Assembly: GCF_026262505.1 (NCBI RefSeq) | Contig: NC_067204.1 | Span: 12,604,522 to 12,668,521, forward strand | DNA: 64,000 nt | Direction of reading: 5' to 3' | From: Trichomonas vaginalis G3 | Lineage: Eukaryota; Parabasalia; Trichomonadida; Trichomonadidae | Shown: piece after piece, positions 30,623 to 39,180 of the stretch | Layout: each line of letters opens with the position of its first letter | Position numbering within the stretch: the first letter of the stretch is position 1 | The notes under the pieces: model-generated | Database searches by the model: none | The model's input: only the letters and a program-made list of their open reading frames with translations | Told to the model about the DNA's origin: nothing | Position numbers and translations under genes: made by a program

Positions 30623-30768
30623 TGACACCATTAATATGATGTAAATAACAACGGTTTTGGTTTTGTCACCGGCTGGTCGGCTGGGGTTCGGTCCTCCTCT
30701 TGGGTCTTGGGCAAAATTTCTTAGGGCTAGAAGGGGCGCAGCCCCTGGAAGCCCCACAGACCTGACCT
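30623..30768 (-). repeat. Right terminal inverted repeat of Maverick A
   Basis: Reverse complement of 6650-6795. Outside it lies TTACG (30769-30773), the second copy of the target-site duplication. The core-like gene begins 42 bp inside. Confidence 0.95.
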
Positions 30769-31027
30769 TTACGTTTTTGAATAAATCAAGATTTAAAAAA
30801 ATGTTCAAAATTGTAAGACATTTACACTCAGCCCATAAATGATGTAATAAACACATTAAAAAAATTAACATTAATTTTAAAATATATTTCATCATTTATA
30901 AAAGAAGCTATATATATATATAGATGATGTCAGATATTCCGCGATTAATTAAACATTGTTTAAATCATGAATGGAATCAATGGAGTCATAATCAAAGACC
31001 TCATAAATGAGAAAAATAAATTAGAAA

Positions 31028-31396
31028 CTAATGATTATTTGAATTTATGAAATTAATTATTTGATTCATTCTTTCTTCAATCTCTTCTATTCTTTTTGTT
31101 AAATCATCAATTTTCATTAATGAGGTGATTCTTGATTGAGGAATAGATTTCAAACTAACCACCCCCTTTATTTTTGAAATTTTGAATCCATCAACTTTAA
31201 ACATTTTATTCAATTTACACGTTGTCAATTCTTCAAATAATTTTTTATTATTAGCATAATAGTCATTAAATTCTTCAACAGATGAAAAAATTTTTATTTC
31301 AGTAATTGGTTTAACAATGTTTATTTTTTGTTGAACATTTTCACTTTCATTTATTTCATCCTCCTTTGTTTCATTTATTCTTAAAATCGGTTTCAT
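31028..31396 (-). CDS. Unrecognised element B protein with C-terminal coiled coil, 122 residues
   Basis: An open frame from MKPILRINETKEDEINE, with an AT-rich ATAAATG start context shared with other element B genes. The middle is mixed (EIKIFSSVEEFNDYYANNKKLFEEL) and the last 30 residues are a clear heptad helix (DDLTKRIEEIEERMNQIINFIN). There is no membrane span. It is divergent from the amphipathic gene at 31463. It might oligomerise through the coiled coil. No counterpart was recognised in the Mavericks. Confidence 0.5.
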   Translation of the reverse strand: MKPILRINETKEDEINESENVQQKINIVKPITEIKIFSSVEEFNDYYANNKKLFEELTTCKLNKMFKVDGFKISKIKGVVSLKSIPQSRITSLMKIDDLTKRIEEIEERMNQIINFINSNNH

Positions 31397-31462
31397 TTAT
31401 CATTAAATAAAAATTAGAATATAAATGATGAAATATATTTTTTAATTAATGTTAAATCAGAA

Positions 31463-31699
31463 ATGGCGGCAGGATTCTTTAAAAAATTATGGGATGGAAT
31501 TAAGAAAGCTGCGGGTTGGGTTTATAAAAAGGTTATTAAACCTGTTGCAAACTTTTTGGCACCAGTAGCGAAAACGGCAGGAACTATCATAGGTGGAGTA
31601 TTAGGTACTAAAGCAGGTAATCCGGCGATGGGAGCACAAGCAGGTAACGCAATTGGTGGAATAGCTGAAGGAATACTTAATAAAATAGGAGGTAGATAG
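31463..31699 (+). CDS. Amphipathic minor structural protein of element B, 78 residues
   Basis: The frame reads MAAGFFKKLWDGIKKAAGWVYKK, a textbook amphipathic, membrane-active helix, then a glycine/alanine-rich half (TAGTIIGGVLGTKAGNPAMGAQAGNAIGG). Such small proteins precede capsid genes in many Polinton-like viruses and correspond to the pVI/pX type or to membrane-penetrating peptides. A paralogue on the opposite strand (31729-31944) shares the MAAGxFKKLWD start. It is intact. The role is inferred from composition. Confidence 0.6.
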   Translation: MAAGFFKKLWDGIKKAAGWVYKKVIKPVANFLAPVAKTAGTIIGGVLGTKAGNPAMGAQAGNAIGGIAEGILNKIGGR

Positions 31700-31728
31700 T
31701 GGAAAAATAAATTATTTTAAAATTATTT

Positions 31729-31944
31729 TTATCTTAGTATTGGTTGTAGTCTTTGATAAACTTTTTCTCCTTTATTTAAAATTTCTCTTATTGGGGCAGC
31801 TTTTGGTGTTATTGATTCAGCAACGTCACTAATTGCTTCTTTATTCTTAAATATCCAATTTGCTCCCTTCTTCAATGTTTCCCAAACTTTACTCGCTCCT
31901 CTTTTTACTTTATCCCACAGTTTCTTAAATATACCTGCAGCCAT
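31729..31944 (-). CDS. Second amphipathic minor structural protein of element B, 71 residues
   Basis: It starts MAAGIFKKLWDKVKRGASKVW, so the first eleven residues nearly match those of the gene at 31463, which it faces tail to tail with a 29-bp gap. The rest is basic and tryptophan-containing (KKGANWIFKNKEAISDVAESITPK). It is intact. The pair looks like an inverted gene duplication that kept the lytic N-terminal helix and diverged in the tail. Confidence 0.55.
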   Translation of the reverse strand: MAAGIFKKLWDKVKRGASKVWETLKKGANWIFKNKEAISDVAESITPKAAPIREILNKGEKVYQRLQPILR

Positions 31945-32013
31945 AGTTGATTATTTCATTAAAATTAAAAATTCATTTTCATCTTTTAATTTTGATTTTT
32001 TATTTATTAATAA

Positions 32014-33650
32014 ATGACGACTAACTATTTAGTGCCAAACACTAAACCAATTAATGGAAATGTGTTTCATTCATTCGAAAATAAATGAAATATTCGCAAA
32101 GAATGACGGTAGAAGATATTATAGAGAACTTGAAAGTTCATGCTATGACTCTGATGCTCCATATTTTGATGATAAACAAACTCATTTAAGAATTACAAAT
32201 CCGGCTCATGATGTGAACCAATTAGGTGACACATATATTAAACGCAAAGTTAAAGCAACTCTTGTTTCAAATAAAGCTTTCACATGTGATGCCGCTTTTA
32301 AATGCATGCGTTTATTCGTTGGTTACAAATCATCAAATCAAAGCTTTAAACAATTAGAAGTAGAAACCGAAAGAGGTGATGCCGGTTATCTTCAGATGGA
32401 TTGCGCCCGTGAATCTTTCGCATTTGCAACATATAAACCAAAATCAGAAAGGAAAGTTAAAAAGTTTGTTCATTCGTTATATAATAATGTTCAAAAATAT
32501 GATAACTCAGTATGTGGTAAATATATTGACCCTTCAGAAGTTTTCAAGAACGCAAATGAAGAAGTTGATGTCACTTTTGATATGATTATTCCGGTAAATG
32601 ATTTGTTAGCATTTCAGGCGTTCGATGATTATCCTAAATCATTTGGTGATATCATTCTTAAATATTATGTTTTCAGGGATACTTTAGTATTTTGTCAGGT
32701 TGACCCGTTAAGAGTTGCTGATTTACAAAATTACGTTTATGAAAAGATAACTGATGAAAATTATGAAAAGATTATGAATCATGTTTATAAATATGATCGC
32801 AAATTCCAACAAATCGGACTTCCTGCCAAATTAATTACAAGCTTAGCCGCTACATCTGCTGAGGCAACAGTTGATGACGTTATTATTTCATGCACAAAGA
32901 TGGAAGTTTTAGAGGATAAATGCATTACACCAGGATACGGTTTAATTGAAGAATCAGTTAAAGCAATACACGTTTATTTAGTAAGGAAGATCCATTCATG
33001 ATTCCAGCTCAACATATTGACGTTCGTTCACTAAATGGAGGTTGCATCACTCCTGAAGGTATTAGCTCAGATTTCTCATACGCTCTTCATAACGTTACAG
33101 ATGTTGTGTTAACATTTCCGAAGAATGCAATGCAAAGAACAGTTTTAGAAAATCCAATGCTTCGAGTCTTCAGGTCACTATAGATTCCAGAAACTTCCCC
33201 GATCAAGCGATGACCACAGTGGGTGACATATTCTTTACACGTATGCTTCAAGCTTCTGATTTAGATGGAGTGAATGAATGCACAGAAGAATACGAGGACT
33301 CATTAACTAGACCACTGAATGATGATGATGGCATACCATTAGCTAGAACATGGAAAGACCAAACTTCATTCTTATGCACTATTCCAGTTCAACGTGATGG
33401 AGCGGGTATATTCTTTGATGGATTAGAAACTTTCAACTCACAAGTTACAGTACAAGTGAAAGCTTATCCAATCATTCAGGGTGAAAATGACACTTACTGT
33501 TCAAAGGTGACAAATCCTCCTCAGGTTTGGTTTACTAGGACTACATATTGGACATGGACACCAGATGAAGGTTTGAAATATCATTCAACAGGTACACCAC
33601 CGCAGTATAGAAGTTCATATGATGAAATATTGATGAATAGAAATGTTTAA
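32014..33650 (+). pseudogene. Major capsid-like region of element B (broken)
   Basis: The region starts MTTNYLVPNTKPINGN after a T-rich, ATAAATG leader. It carries capsid-like blocks: MRLFVGYKSSNQSFKQLEVE and FAFATYKPKSERK parallel the VGYQYAPEVFMGYKIY and WFALRN blocks of the Maverick capsid protein, and a WFTRTTYWTW segment lies near the end. Size and position, before the ATPase and after the amphipathic genes, fit a double jelly-roll capsid protein. Similarity to the Maverick protein is low. Broken in a few places. Confidence 0.6.
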
Positions 33651-33674
33651 AATTATAAATTTATTTTTGATTAA

Positions 33675-34501
33675 ATGGATTTAAATTCATCCACCCCTTA
33701 TGAAGAATTAGCAGGAGTATATAATACATACGTAGATGATATGATTAATGAAGCATTGAGTGATAATAGAAATGCTCTATCTAAGGAAAAATTAATGAAA
33801 ATTCCATATTCTGAATGTTACTTAAATTCAATCACTGCAGCAATTGGTAAACAAAATAAAGGTAAAACATTAACGATATTAAAACAAATTATCATTATTG
33901 CTAACACTTCCCCCTATTCACATGTGTTAATTTATATCAACCGTTCAGGTTCACCTTCAGATGATACATTTGAATCTTTAAAGCATTTAATCAAAATTCC
34001 AATTATTTATTTATCACAAGAAGAAGCAGAAGATTATTTAAAAACTTTTTAATGTATAAAGAATTATATAATACAATCAAGAAGCAAGGATTAGAGGATA
34101 AAATTATTGATAAACAACGGGATGAATTATTTGAAACACTTTCCATTTCAAATTTTGATAAAGAATTTTTGCATTCACTCATTTTTCTAGATGATGCAGT
34201 GAAATCAAAACTAATAACAAATGAGAAATCATATTTTAATCAGTTATTAACTCAATGTCGACACATTCAGTGTTCATTCTTCATGGCTGTTCAATATTTC
34301 AAAGCATTAAGCACAAACATTAAATCAAATCTATCAACACTTTTCATTTTCAGTGGGTTTAGTCGTCAACAGTTGAACGTTATGCTTTATCAAGTGAATT
34401 TACCAATGAGCATTAATGAACTTTACACACAATATCAGCAATTAGGTGAACATGGAAAAATAATAGTTGATTTAAATAAAGGAGGTGTTAAATTTGATTA
34501 A
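33675..34501 (+). pseudogene. Packaging ATPase of element B (broken)
   Basis: Readable motifs are a Walker A (GKQNKGKT) and a Walker B (LIFLDDA), followed by CSFFMAVQYFKAL, the sensor strand seen in A32-like packaging ATPases, and a FSGFSRQQLN block that parallels FPGLSEDDF of the Maverick ATPase. The start is a GATTAAATG context. It lies directly after the capsid region. Broken. Confidence 0.65.
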
Positions 34502-35145
34502 CTTTTTATAATTATTTTTTATTTTTTATTTATAATTAAACATGACAGAAATAGCAAATCTTTTACAAGTTCCATTAAAACAAGGGACAAACAAAAGGGT
34601 GCATATAATAGAACCATGAAAGTTCCTGATGGAATGAAAGAATTAATTCATATTGTTGCTGGTCTTCAAAAAGATGTTAAACAAATGAGAAATGTTTTAA
34701 CATTACCAGAAGCTCAAGCATATGCCAAACGTCATGGTCCAAATTGGGAAGCACACGAAGCAGACATTACGGGTCCAAATGGAAAACCTGATGGTATAAA
34801 TGAAGTTTTCGTTACTGATGGTCAAGGTAATATTAAAGTGAAACAATAAGAATTACCGAAAAAGTGACAAAACATCAAAAACAGGGAGGGGGTCTCAATT
34901 TTTATTACTTATATTATTTTACAATATTTATATAAATACTCTTTATAATATATTTTACTATAAAATTATACCTCAAATTCAAATATTTAAAATATTATTT
35001 ACATAATTATCTCAAAATTATATTTTTATATATTATTTTTCATATGTATAAATCATATAATCTATATCTATGCAAATCTCATCTAAAATTTTTTGAAACA
35101 AACCGCTACCATTTTATAATGGTCCATCTTAAATTCATCATAAAT

Positions 35146-35881
35146 TCTGGTACATGTTAGTACCAGAGTCTTCAAATCTCAAACACTCTGGTACCAACAT
35201 GTACCAGACGCGAGTTTCCAATGCCCTCGTACGATTTTCTATTCAGATCTTCTTGAATGAGAAGGTCTTCATAGAAACTCGTACGAGGGCTTCTCTTTTA
35301 AATACTCTGGTACCTGCTGGTATCGGAGTCGACTTTACAGCCCTTTCCCCAATTTTGAAGCTGGGGAAAGTTTTCAAGCAATGAAAGGGAAGCTCTCGCT
35401 ATGAGGTGAAAATCTAGAATTTTTACCTCATAGCGAGTAATCCTTTGTTAATTGCTTGAAAACTTTCTTCAAATTATCAAAATTTCGAGGAAAGTTTCCT
35501 TGCTTCAAAGTAGAGATGGAGCCCTTTGAGCCACTGCATATAGGTTAGTGACTCAAAATACTCCATCTCTACTAGAAATCGCCAAAATTTGGGTCGCAAT
35601 CTTTGAAATGCGACGCAAGTTTTGGCAATTTCGCGAGGGACTTGCTCCATTTGGTGCATAGATTCACACTCTATGCACCAGATGGAACAATTCTTTCGCT
35701 GACAGCGGGAAACTTTGTCTGAATAGTTTAACATTCAGACAAAGTTTTCCGCTGTCAGAGAGGGAATGGAAGGGTAAGAGGTATATATTCATAATGTATA
35801 CCTCTTACCCTTTCATTCCCTCGAGAAAGTTCAAAAACTTGGGTGCAATCAGAACTGATTGCACCCAAGTTTTTGAACTTT
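35146..35881. repeat. Array of twelve adjacent, mutually unrelated hairpins
   Basis: Stem-loops, outer limits: 35146-35208, 35223-35290, 35304-35329, 35343-35370, 35370-35463, 35463-35494, 35511-35571, 35576-35631, 35642-35690, 35699-35758, 35760-35822 and 35826-35881. Arms are 9 to about 30 nt; the last three have 26, 26 and 27 paired positions. The arm sequences differ from hairpin to hairpin, apart from a shared CTGGTACC word in the first and third. Most mismatches are G-T, read as wobble pairs on the + strand, or opposed single mismatches. Loops are mostly 4-17 nt. Base composition is clearly richer in G+C than the flanks. No open frame spans it. Confidence 0.92.
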
Positions 35882-35897
35882 ATATAAGGAATTGTTG

Positions 35898-36449
35898 GCT
35901 ATGATGTGGATAGCCGCTGCCAGACCAAATGAATTAACCGTTGTGAATAACGTTTCTGAATCTTTATTTAAAAAGATAAAATATCACGATTTTGGCTGCG
36001 TTAAAAATCAAAGAATTGATGTTTTTGTCAAAAATCTTTTAGAAGAAGTTGCACCCAATTACTTTTATCGTATTAAAAACGATTTACTTCAAACAGGTTT
36101 TATTCCTTCAATTAGAATTCGCGAGCCTCGATTGACAGATTATAAAACAAAATTGAAAAGAGAAGTTCAATCACGTTTATACCAAGTATTAAATTTTGTT
36201 CAGAATCAAGAAGCCAATTTGAATCCATTAAGATTTTTATTGGAAAATGCTGAAGAAAAACTTTCTCAAATAAATGAGAAGATACAAAATTCAATTACAT
36301 ATTTAAGATCGTTTGAAATTCCAAATGAATTGTTAGATACGTATATGTTAGAAATTAATGAATTTTGTTATAATTCTCCAGATTATATTTTAGAACATTT
36401 CGAAGAATTTTTAGAGGATTTTAAAGAAAAGAATAATTTAATAGACTAA
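35898..36449 (+). CDS. Unrecognised helical protein next to the hairpin array, 183 residues
   Basis: The frame starts at ATG 35898 (or 35901), 17 bp after the last hairpin, so its promoter must lie in or beside the array. The protein is almost wholly helical and charged: SLFKKIKYHDFGCVKNQRID, then KTKLKREVQSRLYQVLNFVQNQ and a long coiled-coil-like stretch (LLENAEEKLSQINEKIQNSITYLRS), with an acidic C-terminus (EEFLEDFKEKNNLID). It has no DDE, HUH or tyrosine-recombinase motif that I can defend, and no membrane span. It is the only gene of the insert and could be a remnant of a transposase, an RNA-binding partner of the hairpins, or captured host coding sequence. Confidence 0.5.
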   Translation, partial: AMMWIAAARPNELTVVNNVSESLFKKIKYHDFGCVKNQRIDVFVKNLLEEVAPNYFYRIKNDLLQTGFIPSIRIREPRLTDYKTKLKREVQSRLYQVLNFVQNQEANLNPLRFLLENAEEKLSQINEKIQNSITYLRSFEIPNELLDTYMLEINEFCYNSPDYILEHFEEFLEDFKEKNNLID

Positions 36450-37278
36450 AAAATTTATTATTTTTATTTATTGTGAATTTTAAATTGTCACTTTTTAAGT
36501 GTTACTCCCTATTGAAAGTGTCACTTTTTCGGAAATTCTTATATACTCAGCACACGAAGCAGACATTACGGGTCCAAATGGAAAACCTGATGGTATAAAT
36601 GAAGTTTTCGTTACTGATGGTCAAGGTAATATTAAAGTCATAAATGGTTATAAATTAAGTATATCTGATTATCCTAAACGTAAAGCATATAATGAACGTT
36701 ATCCTATGCAATTTGATGAAAATGGAAAAGCTGTTAAACAATACATTGGAGAAGGTGAAAATGGTCCAATTAATTCATACCGTCATAATCCATATTCTTA
36801 TTTCAATGAAGAATTAAATGCTATTGAAGAGGGACCGGATGGATTACCACGATATTCTAACCAGTTTGATGGTCAATATGCAAATATTAGACCTGAAATT
36901 TCAGCTAAGAAATTCTTTAAAGTTGCTTTATTCGATCCAGTTTTCGCAAATGTTAAAGATGAACTTAAACAACAATTCCAACCAATTATAGTAGCAAGAA
37001 TTGCATCAGGTGCTTTATCTCAAGCATTCAAAGATTTAATTAAGAAACCATTATATCAGCAACGAGGTTTAACTTATGATTTAGTTAAGGAATCAGATAA
37101 AAGAAAATTTGAGAAATCAGTTGATTATAAGAATGCAATTAATGAATATATTCGGTCTATTAATTTCGATGAAACAGCTAAAAATCAACTTCATGAACAA
37201 ATACAGGGGATAATAGATTCAAAAGTTCCAGCAAAATAAAACTTTAAATATATTTTTCTTTTTTTTATTCGATTATAA

Positions 37279-37950
37279 ATGAGAAGACGTTTCACAAGTC
37301 AAAAGAACACAAACGCAAAAGCAGAGATTACGGTTGGTTATAACGTAAATGATGATAAATCACGAATTATTCAAAATGTTAAAGTTAATGTTAGCCCTGA
37401 ATTAACAAGGTCAGCAACTCAACCAAATTTATTAACTCGTGACTTACCGAAGAATGAGGAGAATGAAGAAAACCATGAGAATGGAGACCCAATCATTTTA
37501 TCTGAACCCGGTAAAGAACCCGTTGAAATTCCCACTTATCCAACATACCCCCCACCTCTTTCATCAAACATCGAGAACCCATATAAAATAGACATTAATT
37601 TTGAATTAATGAAAATTTACCGTGATATAATAATTAATAATTATGATTCAATAATAAATTTAATTGACCAATCCGGTTTAATTATTTTACCTTATGAATC
37701 ATTAATTCACATTATCGCCATTCTTTGTGATGTTCAAGATTCAGACGTTAAGATTCAATTTTTCATAGATGATGAGGTTTCATGCTGCGGAACAGTTGCA
37801 AAAATAAATCCTATAAAGGATATTAGCACAATTAAGATATCAAAGAATGGAACAACAACTGAACTTCATTTAACATATAATGATATTTATAATAAAATAG
37901 TTGATGAATATAAAATATCACTTGAAAAATTCTTTGTTAAGGCTATTTAA
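37279..37950 (+). CDS. Element B homologue of the Maverick SCCG capsid-cluster protein, 223 residues
   Basis: Intact. The N-terminal 90 residues are polar with a proline run (YPTYPPPLSS). The C-terminal half aligns with the Maverick gene at 24629/47887: ILPYESLIHIIAILCDVQDSDVKI parallels VIAPHEVLKELLKLLTEADDINI, and DDEVSCCGTVAKINPIKDIS parallels EPDISCCGVSYNAIDKIYVM. The shared SCCG within a beta-hairpin-like context is the best sequence link between the two element types besides the fibre. Function unknown; a virion assembly role is suggested by position. Its stop overlaps the stop of the opposing gene at 37947. Confidence 0.65.
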   Translation: MRRRFTSQKNTNAKAEITVGYNVNDDKSRIIQNVKVNVSPELTRSATQPNLLTRDLPKNEENEENHENGDPIILSEPGKEPVEIPTYPTYPPPLSSNIENPYKIDINFELMKIYRDIIINNYDSIINLIDQSGLIILPYESLIHIIAILCDVQDSDVKIQFFIDDEVSCCGTVAKINPIKDISTIKISKNGTTTELHLTYNDIYNKIVDEYKISLEKFFVKAI

Positions 37951-38426
37951 TATTCAAGCATTAACATTAACGAATAATAATCCTTTGAATCATAATCAAT
38001 AATAATTGACCTTTCACCAGTTTCTATCGTTTGTTTTATTTCTTTTTGTTCCCCACTATCCGGATCGGTCATTGTAATTGTTTTTGTTATAGTATCAGCT
38101 TTATCTTTAACTTCAATCTTTTTTCCATCGGGATATTTAAACCAAAATTCCAAAAATTCGATATTGTCAATCTGTTCATATTTTAATCTATCAATTGCAT
38201 TTTTAATACCATCTGAAAATCTTATGAAATGGTCATTATATGGGTTTGATTGAACTAAATTTGAATGAAGTGAAATATAACCTGTTGATGAATATGACAC
38301 CGACTCATATTTTCTGAAAACACTAAAATTTATAACATGAATGAATTTCTTATTCGTTGAATTTATGAATTCTTGAGGTAATCTTATTCTAGTTTTATTT
38401 ATCACTGGAAAATAACGCTTTACCAT
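37947..38426 (-). CDS. Unrecognised element B protein, 159 residues
   Basis: Start chosen at MVKRYFPVINKTRIRLP (38426), which leaves 20 bp to the divergent start at 38447, the same spacing as other divergent pairs here; a longer frame to 38453 would overlap that gene. The protein is beta-rich, with blocks FIHVINFSVFRKYESVSYSS and GERSIIIDYDSKDYYSLMLMLEY. The latter resembles the closing strand pattern of the VWFTT/LELSF family of the Mavericks in shape but not in sequence. Intact. No domain recognised. Confidence 0.5.
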   Translation of the reverse strand: MVKRYFPVINKTRIRLPQEFINSTNKKFIHVINFSVFRKYESVSYSSTGYISLHSNLVQSNPYNDHFIRFSDGIKNAIDRLKYEQIDNIEFLEFWFKYPDGKKIEVKDKADTITKTITMTDPDSGEQKEIKQTIETGERSIIIDYDSKDYYSLMLMLEY

Positions 38427-38446
38427 ATTTTTAATCGTAATAAAAA

Positions 38447-39156
38447 ATGTCAATTATCAATATTATTTCGAATAATAGTTGTGAATTAAATTTAACAGTT
38501 AGTGGAATTTATAATGTTACTCTCGTTTCTGTGAGTGGTAAATTTAATCCCATTCTTTTAGACCCTTCAGATTATATATCATTTATTAAAGATGACCATG
38601 AAAAAACGTATGATATGTATATAAATAATGTGATAGCGAAATGGGATATTAACATGATTTTAAGTTATTTAAATGAATCATTTATCGTATGGTATGAAGA
38701 AAATTTTAAATCAAAACCTGATAAACTTTTTGAACTTGATGAAATAAATAACCTTATTAAATTTCCGCTGAAAATTAAATTTTGTACTCCTCACCTTCGT
38801 TCATTATTGGGGATATTAAATTTTGAAAAAGATGTTGGGATGTTTTGTATTCTGACACTGGTTCCAATTTCATTTTAATCAAATGTGATAAAGTTAATAC
38901 CCCAATGAGATTTTCACATCAAACATTAGACCCTAACTCTTACCCATCAATACAAAACATTTTATCCATCAACTTAAACACATTTTCTTTATCATATCCG
39001 TTTCAATTATCCGGGAATTCATTTATTCTTCATTCAAAAGATTTATCAAATATTAAATTTAGAATAACTGACCTATTTGATTGTGATTTAGAATTTATGA
39101 ATGAAATATTATGGCAATTTCAAATAGAGAAAATAGCTGATGAGATAACGGATTAA
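38447..39156 (+). pseudogene. Penton-like minor capsid protein of element B (broken)
   Basis: The region starts MSIINIISNNSCELNLTVSG and closes with SNIKFRITDLFDCDLEFMNEILWQFQIE. That closing strand pair has the same pattern as the Maverick penton-like protein (NINLTLVDANFVPVKLLCPMYLSM) and as penton proteins of Polinton-like viruses. A FCTPHLRSLLGIL block in the middle also fits. It stands before the fibre gene. Broken. Confidence 0.5.
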
Positions 39157-39180
39157 ATATTTATTTTTAAATCATAATAA

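Larger units (their letters stand above)
6650..30768. mobile_element. Maverick/Polinton A, complete from end to end, broken
   Basis: This is a 24.1-kb element bounded by 146-bp terminal inverted repeats that start AGGTCAGGT and are flanked by the 5-bp direct repeat TTACG (6645-6649 and 30769-30773), which reads as the target-site duplication. It carries the full Maverick kit: integrase, protein-primed DNA polymerase B, SF3 helicase, packaging ATPase, double-jelly-roll capsid protein, penton-like protein and small structural genes, plus a Dam-like methylase. The left half (polymerase, integrase, fibre) is transcribed mostly rightward and the capsid half leftward. Both ends look whole, but I estimate around twenty breaks across its genes, so it is a fossil. 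Near-identity to Maverick C over long stretches suggests a recent expansion. Confidence 0.93.
34840..36548. mobile_element. 1.7-kb insert with TIR-like ends, hairpin array and one gene
   Basis: The insert lies between two exact 90-bp direct copies of element B coding sequence (34750-34839 and 36549-36638). Its ends carry an inverted pair, AAGAATT then W-CCGAAAAAGTGACA, at 34848-34870 and about 36514-36536, matching except for one base. Inside are an AT-rich left part (34871-35145, no gene), a 736-bp run of twelve hairpins, and a 183-residue gene. A related end (AGAATTTTCGAAAAAGTGAC) appears at 41235-41254. A DNA transposon of unknown family is likely. A 90-bp duplication is too long for an ordinary target duplication and may instead reflect repair or recombination. 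Confidence 0.7.
34542..37239 (+). pseudogene. Element B helical core gene, interrupted by the 1.7-kb insert
   Basis: Two coding parts flank the insertion at 34840-36548. Before it lie a helical region with [20 protein letters not shown] and the block [20 protein letters not shown]; after it come that same block again and NGYKLSISDYPKR, then a helical, basic C-terminal half (PVFANVKDELKQQFQPIIVARIASG, ending IIDSKVPAK). The D-G-I-N-E-V-x-V-x-D-G-Q-G-N / NGY block recalls proteins of Polinton-like viruses, and the build resembles part of the Maverick core-like protein, but I cannot assign it firmly. The gene is broken by the insertion and at least once more. Confidence 0.5.

Noticed and set aside
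6661-30757. Placing the ends of Maverick A at the GTGGGGC core
   Set aside because: Moving out to AGGTCAGGT extends the inverted repeat and exposes the matching TTACG duplication on both sides, which the inner position does not.
35146-35881. tRNA cluster or CRISPR array as explanation of the repeated stems
   Set aside because: The stems lack cloverleaf geometry and CCA-like ends, and no constant repeat alternates with variable spacers; every hairpin differs.
35892-35930. Tyrosine-recombinase box in the small insert gene (AAARPNEL)
   Set aside because: The short match resembles the RxxEL box by chance; no H-x-x-R or catalytic tyrosine context follows in the helical remainder.
34750-36638. 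The 90-bp direct repeat as an LTR or ordinary target-site duplication
   Set aside because: It is element B coding sequence, not an LTR, and it is far too long for a known DNA-transposon target duplication.
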